Below, piece after piece: positions 12,413 through 23,512 of a stretch of 64,000 nt of DNA; the stretch's first letter is position 1, and each line of letters opens with the position of its first letter. Source of the DNA: Neoscytalidium dimidiatum. Lineage: Eukaryota; Ascomycota; Dothideomycetes; Botryosphaeriales; Botryosphaeriaceae. Below the pieces are notes generated by a model. That model saw only the letters and a list, made by a program, of their open reading frames with translations. It was not told the origin of the DNA and searched no databases. The translations under genes were made by a program, and so were the position numbers. The stretch spans positions 4,588,001 to 4,652,000 of the forward strand of contig CM074695.1 of NCBI GenBank assembly GCA_037367355.1, read 5' to 3'.

Positions 12413-13858
12413 GTGAATGGGAGAGCCTGTGAGCAAGGCTGAAGCGGAGACTTCCACCCCTGTAGGCAGGCTGTGTTAACTAATAGATACAGTTATAGCA
12501 TTCCAAAAAAAAATAAAAATTACGGAGTTTGAATGATGGAGTTGACTGAGGTTCGCGACGCAAGTCGATGAAACAAAGTGCAGAAGGATGGTGGAAATGC
12601 GATCGAGCAAGGTAATCAATGGAAAAGACGCGGCTCAGCCCCAAGTTATGGCGTTCTGATCTACAGCTTGCGTGTGCACCGCCTCCTGCAGGCAGCCACG
12701 AAGAATAGTAGTACGTGGCCAAACACTATACGTAAATAACCAAGATATCAGTGCCACAGCATATTCGACTTCACTTTTGTTGGGTTGGTCACACAGCACA
12801 GCCGAATACGTTTTGTTTCGCGCACCCGGCGCTGGTCTGTGGATGCCGGTGGGTTTGCGTTCAAGTCTATTACCAGTGTTGATGAATCCCCGGTTTCCAG
12901 CTCTTGATATGCCGTTGAGTTATTCTCTGGATTGCCTAAAGATGGTCAATCACACTGCCGCATAGTAAGAATCCTTTACGTTGTATGCATTTCCGTCTTC
13001 CCAAATTTGGTACGTCGAATCAAAGACGAGATCTGCTTGATGTAAAATGCAAAACGTGGATTAAAGCAGCATTCGCAGCCTTACATAAGGGGAAACTGTA
13101 CTGTTTGCAATACCAGTACACCTGACTGTTTTTGAACGAGGAGGATGAAAGTATCTTCGTAAAGCCGCTGACTACCGTCGGCTGATTATGAGGTAAAACA
13201 ATGTTCTTTCAGACAGCTAAAACCAGTGCGCATTCTTTACACGGGCCTCTGCTACAAGGATGAACCGTACGAACACTCTGGATCCATACAGCTCAGTGGT
13301 GTGGCGCCGGTGGCGTCAACACCAACCGTCCGCTCTACCCCTCTGGGCGGGTCGACTATGGATCTACAGGAAAATTTCACGAATTGTTCGTACAGAATAA
13401 ATCAGCTGTTCTTTTGCCTGTAATGGAATATGATATAGTAGCTTTGATATATTGCTTTTTTTTTTTTTTTTTTTTTTAGAAGAAGACCTTCATTAGCAGT
13501 CTTAAATTAATTTGGTATCTCTTGGCTGGGCACGTGGGATCTACGGTAATGGTTCTGAGGAGAGCCAAGGCTGTTACTACTAAATAGATGCGTACCCACG
13601 GTACGCCATCGCTGACTATAAGCAATTGAGTTATGTTACTATCCACAGAAGTCATGGGATGCCTGTCTCCCGACGGAAGGATATCCGAAAGTCTAGAATA
13701 TGACCTCATCGGGACCCCGCAAACTTTAAAGACCACCGACATCACATCACCACAGAAACATCATGAGCTCGGGAAATGCAACAATTCTCTAGATTCTGAC
13801 AGAAATAAATCAGATTAGCTCAAAGACAAAGGCCAAATACACAACCTGAGCACTCGAT
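12413..13858. other. Intergenic region, no gene seen
   Basis: This lies upstream of the fusion gene (-) and upstream of the Pmp3-type gene (+). It is relatively AT-rich compared with flanking exons. A T run of about 22 bases lies at 13456-13478. Short open frames on both strands (12672-12965 and 13476-13745) show no recognisable protein. Confidence 0.4.
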
Positions 13859-14244
13859 ATGACGACCGTAAGCCCTCCCGCAGCAATCCTCTCTTGCGCA
13901 AGCAGAGGCTGACCTGTCCGAATATACGTCCGACAGAGCCGTGATATCGTCCTCTACATCATTGCCATCTTCCTACCACCCGTCGCCGTAGCAGCCAAGC
14001 GCGGGTGCAGTGGACAGGTTCTGATCAACATCTTCCTCGACCTGCTGGGCTGGCTCCCGGGAATTTTGCGTGAGTTCAGTCTCGACCGTAGGCTGCCATT
14101 GCTTTCTCGCTTTGAATGCTGAGCACTAATGAAGATGCCTGGTACATCATTGCCTCGACGCCGGACGGGCCCCGACACCGGGATCCGTACTACGGCGAGC
14201 CTCGGTACGAGATGCGGGACGGGTACGACCGACGGAGGTATTAA
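13859..14244 (+). CDS. Pmp3/UPF0057-type small proteolipid with charged C-terminal tail
   Basis: Three exons are in phase: 13859-13867 (only ATG ACG ACC), 13937-14069 and 14135-14244, giving 83 residues. The body shows the two membrane helices of the Pmp3/RCI2 family: DIVLYIIAIFLPPVAVAAKRGC, then LINIFLDLLGWLPGILHAWYIIAS. The hallmark motifs FLPPxxV, KRGC, LxWLPGILHAWYII are all present. The first intron has a good branch site (CTGAC, about 13909) and ends CGACAG; the second ends AATGAAG. The frame upstream of exon 2 carries a stop, so the tiny first exon is needed to supply a start. The C-terminal tail (TPDGPRHRDPYYGEPRYEM ... RRRY) is longer and more charged than in yeast Pmp3. The yeast protein modulates plasma-membrane potential and salt tolerance; the same role here is inferred. 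Confidence 0.85.
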
Positions 14245-14479
14245 GAGTTTTGGCGGGGGGAAGTCGTGTACGGCTCGGGATGTGTACGACCTGAATGGCC
14301 AGATTGCTATGGGTTGGTCTTTCACCAACCATCAATGGATCACGTATCATGCGGATGAGTTCGATATTGATCAACAGAAAGACGAATCGATGAGCCCATA
14401 TCTACGTGTCTAACCTTTATTCTATACGAACCCAAACATGATACATATGCACAAGGCGCCCCTCAGCCTCACACCGCCC

Positions 14480-15546
14480 TCACAACTTCCTCAGCTTCCT
14501 CCTCAGCGCGCCCTGCGCCTCCGTGTCCACACCGATCGTGATGTACCCGACCATGCCCTTCGTCACGTCCTCGCCGTCCAGCGGCACGATGTCCAGGACG
14601 GGATCGAAACCGTTCTTGGTCCCCTCGGAGTAGATGCTGTCGACGGCGTTGGTGGTGCGGTTGATGGCCGTGTGGCTGGCGTAGGGCTCGAGCGCGACAA
14701 TCTGCTGCGTGAGGTCCTCGGCGGCGAAGACCTGGCCCGTCGAGATGGTGTCGGACGACGCGACGGTGCCGTTGGCGCGCACCACCCAGTTGTCGTGCAC
14801 CTGCACGTGGATGTGCACCGTGCGCTCGACGTAGAAGCCCGGGAAGATGGTCTTGATCTCCGTGATGCCGTTCTCGTCGGTGGGCCACTGTTTGAGGGCG
14901 AAGAGCGTTAGTCAGGTGGCCAGATGACTTTTGGGGAGGGGGGGGGGGGGGGGGCTGGGGGTGTGTGGGCAGCACTTACCATTCCGCGCAGGAAGGTGGT
15001 GTCGTCGGTGTGCAGATCGTCTCCGATCGTGGCGTTGAGCTGCTCCAGGAGCGTCTCGAACGGGGTGTCAGGGCTCAGGCCCGTGAAGCTGGAGTAGCTA
15101 CCCGTCGCGTTGCAGTGCCAGATGTCGACGAGCACGTTCGGCAGCGGCTCACAGCTATTGACGTCCATGACACCGATGTCGAGGTAGAGCGGCACGCCGG
15201 GTTGGTCTTCGGTCATGTCCTGGCGCAGCGTCTGGCTACGCGGCCAGATGTAGGGGCCGGTAGTGACCTCTTCCGTCAAGATGCATGTGTTGTTCTGGAG
15301 AACGTCGTAGTAGGGTGCCTCGCTTGTGACGGTGTAGGTGGTGTTGGTTGAGCGCGCAGCAAGGTCGCGCTTTGCGTTGCGCTTGGCCCAGCGCTTGCGG
15401 TTCATAGCCGCCGCGGCAGGCTCGCAGCGCTTCGAGAGGTGCGACCGACGAGTGAGCTCGTGGTAGGAAAGATCGTTATGGTGCGGGTGGGCAGTGACGC
15501 CGGAAAGGAGGGTGGCCCCGAGTGCGAGGAGGACGGTTGGCTGCAT
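14480..15546 (-). CDS. Secreted intradiol ring-cleavage dioxygenase-like protein
   Basis: Two exons, 15546-14980 and 14887-14480, are joined in phase 0 and give 324 residues. Residues 1-19 are a signal peptide (MQPTVLLALGATLLSGVTA). A dibasic site (LSKRCEP, about residue 39) may be cut by a Kex2-type protease. The catalytic fold follows: QNNTCILTEEVTTGPYIWP, VPLYLDIGVMDVNSCEPLP, VDIWHCNATGSYSSF, then after the intron TDENGITEIKTIFPGFYVERTVHIHV. The expected iron ligands are the Tyr of GSYS, the Tyr of PGFYVERT and the two His of VHIHV, all present. Intracellular relatives cleave catechols. Secreted fungal members are thought to open lignin- or plant-phenol-derived catechols outside the cell. 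The intron contains a run of 17 C on the coding strand. Confidence 0.92.
14938..14954. repeat. 17-base homopolymer G tract inside the dioxygenase intron
   Basis: An unbroken run of G on the + strand, so C on the coding strand, lies a little downstream of the donor site at 14979. It sits in the place of a polypyrimidine region, well before the acceptor at 14888. Confidence 0.9.
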
Positions 15547-17850
15547 GACTGCAGAGCTTTGGGCCAAACGAGCGGCTGAAATGAAAGACTGTAGAGGCTG
15601 TGGGAGCGTGAGTGCTATGAAAGAATCGAAGATCACCGTCGTCACAAGCTTATATAGGGGCAACTGGCGGGAAATATTCTCTTCCTGTACGATCACCTCT
15701 TGCTATAGGGAATATGAAATCCAGCCTCCTGTCGACGTAACGGCCGTACTTTCCCAGGATATGGAAGCCAATCGGAGGGAATGCAATCAGCTTCGTCCAC
15801 GCGTTGTCAAGGAATAGTTGCCGAACATCCTGCCTGATAGCGGCTTAGGCGTGCTCGAGCGGTGCTCCGTATTGTAGTACCTATAATGTTCTTGATCGAC
15901 AGCAACGATTATGCTTACCGTTACAGGATATCTGGATACTCCTATTGGCGTACCAATTGCCGATGCTCGCCCGGGATCCACTGAGGCTTACGAATGTTTC
16001 CTTCTTTCGCTCTCGTCTTTCTGCATTGTCTCTATTGCGAGATTCAGCCAAGAAACGCCAAGAGATTAGGACACGATGGACGGCCCGAGGTCCGATGCTT
16101 GGGCTTAAGGCAATTCGTGACGCGCATGCTTCAATGCCATGACGAAAGACGATGGAAATTTGACGGAAATGAGGTTTTTTCATACTAGAAGAACAGGCTT
16201 CGAAGGCAAACAGAAGGAGAAGAGAGAACTCTCGAGGGAAATAACTTGGCTGCTCTCTGGCTTTCTCCTTAACCTGGTGTAGATGCGTCCAGACGTGAAC
16301 TCAGGAGGAACAAAAAGCGTTGAAACAAGGCTCCATTGAGGCTCGGTCCTTTATTCTTGGCTCGCGAATGCTTGCCTTACGACCTGCTGTATACATCGTT
16401 GCAGTTACGCGTCGCCTTATGCCGGAACGGGAATTCGAAACGGTGATCGCACCTCGGATTTACCGAACACGCAAGCGGTGAGCCAATGACCATGGAGCCC
16501 ATTGTCAACACTGTGTGCTCTTTTCTTCAACGATTACAATAGAAATATCTACAGTTCCTGCTCCTAGCTCTCCTTCAGATCTTTGCCGTTGCCGCGTTGG
16601 GAAGTTTTGCTTCCAATTCCGCTTATGTTCAGTATCCACGCGGCTCCAGGAACAAAACGTATTGGTAGAATTTGGGTCAGGATGAACCAGTGAAACGGAT
16701 ACTAATCCCACTGGGACAGTCCCATGAGTGAGGCTGAATCTGACGCACTATGCAGTGGAGCCTTCTACATCCCCATGCGATCCACCTCCTCCCTAAACCA
16801 CGCGTTGCCATACCAGATCGCGATCATTCTACTTACTGTTTTCTGATATTCGCCAGCTGGGATGACGTGTCGAACAAGGTTAACACTCCATAATTGTCGT
16901 TATGGCGAATATATCGCAGAGTTTTGACAGGAAAAGTATGCCAGATAAGCTAACTGAAAGTTACTTCATCCTCATTCTGACTGCAATGAAATAGCTAGAC
17001 AAATATACCGCACGCTTTCAAGAAAATGGACACTTGCAAGCCACCTAGAGCTACTGTCATGTAATAAGGTAATGTAAAGCAACGAATTGGAAGGCCAAAT
17101 TACCCCGTCCCCGACCATCGGTAAAAACGAAAAAAACTCAAAAGATGACCCAGAAAGATGTTCTACGCAACTATTGCCGACCAGAAATCAGATGTTTTAC
17201 ACCGAGAACAAGACGCGCCGAATCATTCTATTCTGTTGATTCGCGTTGAAATATTGTCAGGCATGCCTCTGAACTTCCGATTGACTCATGACAAAGCAGG
17301 ACATCGCCTGAGCAACACATCGACATGAAGTTAAGAAGAAACAGTAGGTCAGCCTTGCAAACTTAAGGCCACACATTAGACAGTACGTATTACAAAGACG
17401 ATCCAAACACAACGAACACAAGGAAAGCGCGCGTGAGCAGCAGGGGGTAGGGTAACAGACATGCAAAGGAAACACTCGGACGAGCAGGGCGAACAGCACA
17501 ACACAAGGAAAACCGCAGGGGGCAGGCAAGGCAAAAGGCAAAGGCGAAGGCAAGGCAAAGGCAGGATGGGGAAGTATTCTTCTCACTCTCTCGATCAATA
17601 CTCTTCTTTCTCTCTGCTTGATCAACTCTCTAACTTTCCCGCAACAAAAACAATTCCTCTCAAACTCTCTCCTCTTCTTTCTTCCTCCTCCTCCTCCTCC
17701 TCCTCCTCCTCCTCCTTCTCCCCTCAAGGTATATATATGTACAGTCCCGAATGGCAAAAAAGGCAGCAAAAAAAAGATATCAAACATCACGCAAGAAAAT
17801 CCGTCACAAAGAATAAACCTCCCAGAATCATCCTCCCTTTCACACACCTT
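15547..17850. other. Intergenic region, no gene seen
   Basis: About 2.3 kb lie between the promoter side of the dioxygenase gene and the 3' end of the wall-protein gene. I see only short frames without family features. A TATATAGG element at 15651-15658 lies about 105 bases upstream of the dioxygenase start and could be its TATA box. A (TCC)n tract at about 17682-17716 lies just beyond the wall-protein stop and is probably in its 3' untranslated region. Confidence 0.4.
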
Positions 17851-20818
17851 TTACAGCATCGCGACGACGGCAGCCGCGAACATCAGACCGCCGGCCATCT
17901 CGACACGGCCGGCCGCACCGGTCCACTGGGTGGGCGGGGCGGACTGGGTGCCGGAGGGGGTGGCGGCGGGGACGGTGTTAGCGGTGACGCCGGGGGTACC
18001 GGGGACGCCGGCGGTGGCCCACGGCGGGCTGGGGATGCTGTAGGTCACGGTGCCGTTGTTGGGGCGCGGGGGGATGCCGGCGGAGGGCTGGGGGACGGTG
18101 ATGGAGCCCGAGAACTGGGGAGCCGGGGGCTGGGGGGTGCCGGCGGCCGGGGGGACGGACTCAGCAGAGACGGGCTTGCCGGGGGTGGTCGAGACAACGG
18201 GGGTGCCGGCGGCCGGGGGGACGGACTCGGCAGAGACGGGCTTGCCGGGGGTGGTCGAGACAACGGGGGTGCCGGCGGCCGGGGGGACGGACTCGGCAGA
18301 GACGGGCTTGCCGGGGGTGGGCGAGGCAACGGGGGTGCCGGTGGCGACGCCAGGAGTGCCGTCAACGGTGCCGGAGGTAGCGGGGGTGCCAGCAGCCGGG
18401 GGAGTGCCAGCCGGGACGGAGACGGGGACGGTCTTGGTGAGGGTGGTGCCGGAGGTGACGTAGGTGGTCAGGTAGTAGTTGGTCGGGACGGCGGGCTTCG
18501 AGCTGCCGGGGCAGTTGTTGACCTCAGGGCCGCACGAGGTGACGGTGATGACCTGGGTGGTCATAATGGTGGTGGGACCAGCAGGAGGAGCGGAGATCGA
18601 AGCAGGAACACCGGGAGTAGCCGACTCAACGGAGACCGGGGGCTGAGAGGAGGAAGCAGGCTGCGAGGGGGCAACCGGCGGGACGGAGCCAGAGGCAGGC
18701 TGCGAGGGCTGCGAGGCGGGGGCGCTGGGGTTCGAGGGAGGGGCCGAGACCTGGGAGCCAACGGGGACCGTCGAGGTCTTGACCTGGGTGGAGCTGGCGG
18801 GGCAGTTGGTCACATCGGGAGCGCACTGGGTAATGGTGTGGAGCTCAGTGGTGTAGGAGGTCGAGTGGATGGTCGTGGTCTCCTCACCAGCCGGGGGAGC
18901 AGTGGTAGCAGGCGCCGACGGGACGGGAGCAGTCTCGCCATCAACGTGGCTCGAAACCGGAGCAGAAGGAGCCGGAGCAGAGGAAGCCGGGGCAGAGGAA
19001 GCCGGGGCAGAGGGGGCCGGGGCAGAAGGAGCCGGGGCGGAGGAGGCCGGCGCTGAAGAGGCCGGGGCCGAAGGAGCGGGAGCAGAGGGAGCAGGGCCAG
19101 TCTGTTGGCCAGCGGTGGGCACAGAGGAAGCCGGAACAGACTGGGCGGGAACGGACGGGGCGGGGCCAGTCTGTTGGCCAGCGGTGGGCACAGAGGAAGC
19201 CGGAACAGACTGGGCGGGAACGGACGGGGCGGGGCCAGTCTGTTGGCCAGCGGTGGGCACAGAGGAAGCCGGAACAGACTGGGCGGGAACGGACGGGGCG
19301 GGGCCAGTCTGTTGGCCAGCGGTGGGCACAGAGGAAGCCGGAACAGACTGGGCGGGAACGGACGGGCGGGGCCAGTCTGTTGGCCAGCGGTGGGCACAGA
19401 GGAAGCCGGAACAGACTGGGCGGGAACGGACGGGGCCAGCCAGTCTGTTGGCCAGCGGTGGGCACAGAGGAAGCCGGAACAGACTGGGCGGGAACGGACG
19501 GGGCGGGGCCAGTCTGTTGGCCAGCGGTGGGGACCGAGGAAGCCGGAACAGACTGGGCGGGAACGGACGGGGCGGGGCCAGTCTGTTGGCCAGCGGTGGG
19601 CACAGAGGAAGCCGGAACAGACTGGGCGGGAACGGACGGGGCGGGGCCAGTCTGTTGGCCAGCGGTGGGGACCGAGGAAGCCGGAACAGACTGGGCGGGA
19701 ACGGACGGGGCGGGGCCAGTCTGTTGGCCAGCGGTGGGGACCGAGGTGGCGGGAGCAGAGCTGCCGGGGCCAGCAGGGACGGAGCCGCTGCCAGTCTGGG
19801 TAGCAGTGACCGGGCAGATGGTGGTATAGGCGGGGACGATCTCGGTCACGACGCGCTCGTGAGTCTTCTCGGAGGCCGGGCAGTCGGTGACGGTGGGGGC
19901 ACACGAGGTGATGGTGTTGACCTTGGTGGTGTAGACAGTCGAGACGGTCGAGGCCGGGGTCTCAACCTGCTGCGAGAGCGGGACATCGACGGCGGCGGAG
20001 GGAGTCTCAGGGACAGGAGTGTACACGGGGGTGTCGACAGCAACGGAAGGAGTGTTGACGGGGGTGTACACGGGAGTGTCGACAGCCACCGAGGGAGTGT
20101 CGACGGGAGTGTACACGGGAGTGTCGACGGCCACCGAGGGAGTCTCCGAAGGGAAGAAGCTCAGGGGAGTGCCAACAGCGACCGAGGGAGCGCTGGTGAA
20201 AGAGAGAGGCTCGCCGACGCTGGCGGTAGGGGTGGTGCTGGCGGTAGGGGTGGTGCTGGCGGCAGGGGTGGTGCTGGCGGCAGGGGTGGTGCTGACGATG
20301 GTGGTGGCGCTCGACTGAGTGGCAACATCGACCTTGGTGCTGGCGCAGCTGCCGGAGGCGGTGGCGCTCTCGATGCAAGAGCAGGCCTCGTCCCAGGTGC
20401 TGCCGAAGAGAGTGAGGTCAACGTCCAGGCAGGCGTTGAGAGGGACGAGGTCGACGCAGGCATCGACGCGGGCCTTCAGGAAGACCGAGTTCTTGCAGCG
20501 GCACTCGGGAGTGTCGTTGATGCAAACCTCGGCGAGGGCCTTGAGGAAGCACTGGTCACGGCAGCCGCCGGGGGAGGAGGGAACGTTGCAGGTGACGCCG
20601 CAGGTCTGAAGGGTGGCGGGAGCGCTCGAGGTAGACGAGGCGCCACCAAGGCCGACGGAGGCGCCAACGTTGGCACCGATGCCGTTGACGGTGTCAACGG
20701 CGGCGGAGGCGGCGGCGTTGAGGCCGAGGATGTTAGCATCAACGTTGGCGTTGAGCAGGGGAGAGGCGGCCGAGCCCGCAACGAGCACGGCGGCCGCGAA
20801 AGCACCGCGGTAGGCCAT
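17851..20818 (-). CDS. Cys-rich, Pro/Ser/Thr-repeat GPI-anchor-type cell-wall protein, frame broken in repeat array
   Basis: The start at 20818 gives a signal peptide ([19 protein letters not shown]). Ten cysteines follow at about residues 73-153 (CGVTC, GGCRDQC, CRCKN, EACSCIE), resembling a CFEM-like module, though the spacing is not a clean match. Long Thr/Pro/Ser stretches come next (STTPAAS repeats, [11 protein letters not shown] repeats), then a 23-residue tandem array (19098-19740), more STT-rich sequence, and a C-terminus typical of GPI signals ([24 protein letters not shown]) ending at 17851. The front frame (18941-20818) and the back frame (17851-19329) both read the same repeat peptide, but two array units are 68 instead of 69 bases, so the frames do not connect as given. 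The front frame instead runs out at 18941 without a GPI signal. Either the assembly lost bases in a GC-rich repeat or the allele is truly shifted. The gene model is therefore provisional. Confidence 0.75.
18137..18340 (-). repeat. 66-bp tandem repeat, three copies, in the wall-protein gene
   Basis: Units begin at about 18137, 18203 and 18269, each 66 bases, encoding a 22-residue unit built around [20 protein letters not shown] partial, diverged fourth copy follows near 18335. The spacing is a multiple of three, so copy-number change would keep the frame. Confidence 0.85.
19090..19745 (-). repeat. 69-bp tandem repeat, ten copies, with two 68-bp units
   Basis: The CCAGTCTGTTGG landmark recurs at 19098, 19167, 19236, 19305, 19373, 19441, 19510, 19579, 19648 and 19717. 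Spacing is 69 bases except for the two intervals ending at 19373 and 19441, which are 68. One is missing a G (GACGGGCGGGG for GACGGGGCGGGG); the other has GGGGCCAGCCAG for GGGGCGGGGCCAG. On the coding strand each unit encodes [14 protein letters not shown] followed by [19 protein letters not shown] / GGACCGAGG variant distinguishes subsets of copies. Confidence 0.9.
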
Positions 20819-23032
20819 TACGGATTATGGAGTGGTATTGGAAAATTAATGAGAGTAAGTAACAACTGCGCAAACCCAATTCGTAAAACGAGTGACGAGG
20901 TTGGGAAAAGAAAAGGGAAGGCTGCGTGTGCCGTGAGGGGTGAGGAGGAAAGTTCTCAGCCAAGCGAAGGAGAGGGCGGTAGATATACACGGACAGCAGG
21001 GAGAGGACGATCACTTGGGGAGGTAGCGGACGATGGCGAGAGGACGCGCTCGAGCCTGGCCAAGCATCTCGACTGTTCTGATTTCTGGATAGCCCTACGA
21101 GGCGCCGCAGCTGATTCCGGCAAGGCCCGGGGTGGCACCGGCTTGGCCTTCCTGTTCCTGACGCAGCAGAAGGCGTAATTGCTACCGTTGACGGGCCTGA
21201 GCTTGTCAGCGTTCCAGGAAAAGCCGAAGCCGGATCGGGGTAGAGGATGTGCGCATGTTGCCGGTTGGGGCGAAGTGTCGGGAGACGGGCCGCCGACAGG
21301 ACAGGCCGTATTCCGCTATTGGTTGGGCAAATTCAGGGGACACGATGATCGCTGGCAGGGCGGGGCAGGGAGTGGCTTGGGGAAGATTGTGATGGTGGAG
21401 AAGGTGGAGGAGGAGGAGGGAGAAAGAAAGTCCGCGCCGAAATTCGCACACACGGCCCTCTGCTCTCGAGCCGCTCTTCACCACCGACGCGTCCCCACTG
21501 GCCAAATGACACGCTCCGCTTCGGGTCTAAGCCAATATCTGCCCCTTTGCTGCCTCGCCGCTCCCTCCTCTGCGCCGCTGTCGACGCGGCTCCAGCCTCC
21601 CAGAGACACCGCCTTGCGCGGCACCACGCATCCGCCCGTACAAGGGTTGCTCATGAACATCCGCTGCGCCCGCCTGGCCCCGCCGCCGCCGACGTACCCC
21701 CTTTCACGACTCGTATCCACCGCTCTCGTATCCTCTAATGATCCTGAGCGCCCAGAGGTCTCACTGCGCCTGAGACCGCCTACCTGCTCGCACCTCGTCG
21801 TCACCGTTTCCGCTGCTGTCTCTTTTGCAACGCTAACTGCTGCCGCTCTTGATCGGTCGCTGCTGAGGCCAATCTGCCCTCTGAGTGATCAACGGCGGCT
21901 CATCTTTCTAAAAATGTCGACCGCCTCCGGTTCGACTGACCAAGGCCGCTGTGCGGTCTGCACAGTGAAGAGTCGCGTCCCGTCCGCATGACAACCGATC
22001 AATCCCCGCGGCTGTTGACTCCCGAGATACTCTTCGACTTCCAAGTCCGCATCTGTCTTGCCAATGCCGTGTCGTCTGATGTGGCGTCAAACTCATTTCC
22101 AACCGCTCACGTTGACAGTGTTTCTGCTCGCACCCGCCTGCCCTGATTCGTAGTCAAGAGAAACCTTCAACGGTCTGGATGTGGTCGAGGAAAATCAATG
22201 TCTTGCCTTACTCAGCGTCCTGCCGTCTGCTTGCGGATGTGCCGGACAGAAGCCTTCAACTCGCCTCGCAGAATTCCTACTTTCCTCTGCCGTCCACGCC
22301 GTGCTCTGCCCCAATTATATGTCGGCACTCCCGGATGCTTACCTGCCTGAGAATGAGCTCTTCCCGACCCGTTCTCGTGTTCAATCCACATGTGACAGCA
22401 TTTCCGTCTCGCGTCGAGCTTGAAATACCTTGGCGTGTGGCTGAGATGCCTTAGGGCTGTGGAATACGACCTCTCGGGTCCACTCCATCCATCCGATCCT
22501 TACCATTTTGAGTCGGCACCGCCGCATGATCGCCCGTTTGGGAAACTCTGAACACCGCTTTTGAGTTTTTCTCCTCGCGTTCCCGCACTTCGCTGCAATT
22601 GATGTCACACTCAATGCGAGAGGCTTCCAGGTATCCCGGCCTAAACGAGGCCCATCATTGCCATCTGCACACCTTAATTGCTGTCACGCTTTCAGCCCTG
22701 CCGTTTCACACCGCTGTGTGGACCACCTGCGGGATGTTTTAGCGGGCAGTGCACCTTCAAAGGCCCAGGATGTGCTCCCTGCCGTGTGAATTCTCAGCCC
22801 TACGCTCCCAAATCCTCACCTCTCATTGTTTCAGCCCTACTAGCGGACTATTTTTGTGATGTGGCTGTGATTGAGGCGCTCACCATACATGTAAGGCTCT
22901 GCAGCCACAGCACAACCCGAACCCTGACCAAATCAAAGCACTCTTTCCATTGTGGCTTGAAGCTACCTGTGGCTGTCGCCAAACTACCGACCGCTGTCCT
23001 TCCTTTCCGCCATCGACTTGAAGTCTGCCAAC
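20819..23032. other. Gene-poor region upstream of the wall-protein gene
   Basis: This holds the promoter side of the wall-protein gene (-) and the upstream region of the small protein at 23033 (+). From about 21460 to 23000 the + strand is rich in short C/T runs and TGCC words. A 270-codon frame at 21179-21991 has mixed composition and no recognisable domain, and I do not support it. Confidence 0.35.
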
Positions 23033-23512
23033 ATGCCTTCCATCGGGACGCTCGCCATGAGGAGGTCTAATTCGCCGTCTCCTCCCACTGCCATTCCTTC
23101 CCCCATCACCATTCCAAAACGGGTATTGCCTAAGCCCACCGCCACAACTACTTTCGCTTATGAGCCTCGACCATCTACGAGCTCCACTATCCGCTCTTTC
23201 AGTTCTTCAACACCATCGCTCGGCTCGCCGGGCTCTTCAATTGGCACCAAAAGTTTGAAGAAGCAGCCCTCGTGGACTTCTGGGCCTTCCACCGGCAGCA
23301 AGGTGCGCGATTATCCTCGCATGACCGTTCTTCATATCCCCGACACGGGCCTCAAGCGCAGTATCGACAGCGAGCATGTTCAATCTCCTGGTGGCTACGA
23401 TAAATGGGGTGGATTCAGTTTCGACTTCGCTCATGCCTCCCCAAAAGGTTTCTACGTCAAGTCGATTGAGGAATTCCTTGGAGACAGCAAGCCCGTTGGT
23501 CGCAAGCGCTGA
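23033..23512 (+). CDS. Ser/Pro-rich protein of unknown function (159 aa)
   Basis: I do not recognise this protein. The frame from the Met at 23033 (AACATGCCTTCC) is low-complexity and Ser/Pro/Thr-rich through residue 90 (SNSPSPPTAIPSPIT, STSSTIRSFSSST). It then becomes sequence that looks constrained: VRDYPRMTVLHIPDTGLKR, GGYDKWGGFSFDFAHASPK, GFYVKSIEEFLGDSKPVG, ending in basic RKR. Codon choice favours C in third position, as in neighbouring genes. There is no signal peptide or membrane helix. An upstream in-frame Met at 23018 exists. It could be a small regulatory or adaptor protein, but nothing in the sequence says which. Confidence 0.5.
   Translation: MPSIGTLAMRRSNSPSPPTAIPSPITIPKRVLPKPTATTTFAYEPRPSTSSTIRSFSSSTPSLGSPGSSIGTKSLKKQPSWTSGPSTGSKVRDYPRMTVLHIPDTGLKRSIDSEHVQSPGGYDKWGGFSFDFAHASPKGFYVKSIEEFLGDSKPVGRKR

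Noticed and set aside
17461..19056. 531-codon Gly/Asp-rich open frame on the + strand
   Set aside because: Antisense shadow of the Pro/Ser/Thr-rich repeats of the wall protein.
18869..21178. 769-codon open frame on the + strand
   Set aside because: Complement of the wall-protein gene; the repeat is open in all frames, and there is no signal peptide or family match.
21179..21991. 270-codon + strand frame
   Set aside because: No domain, irregular composition, and it lies in a CT-rich leader-like region.
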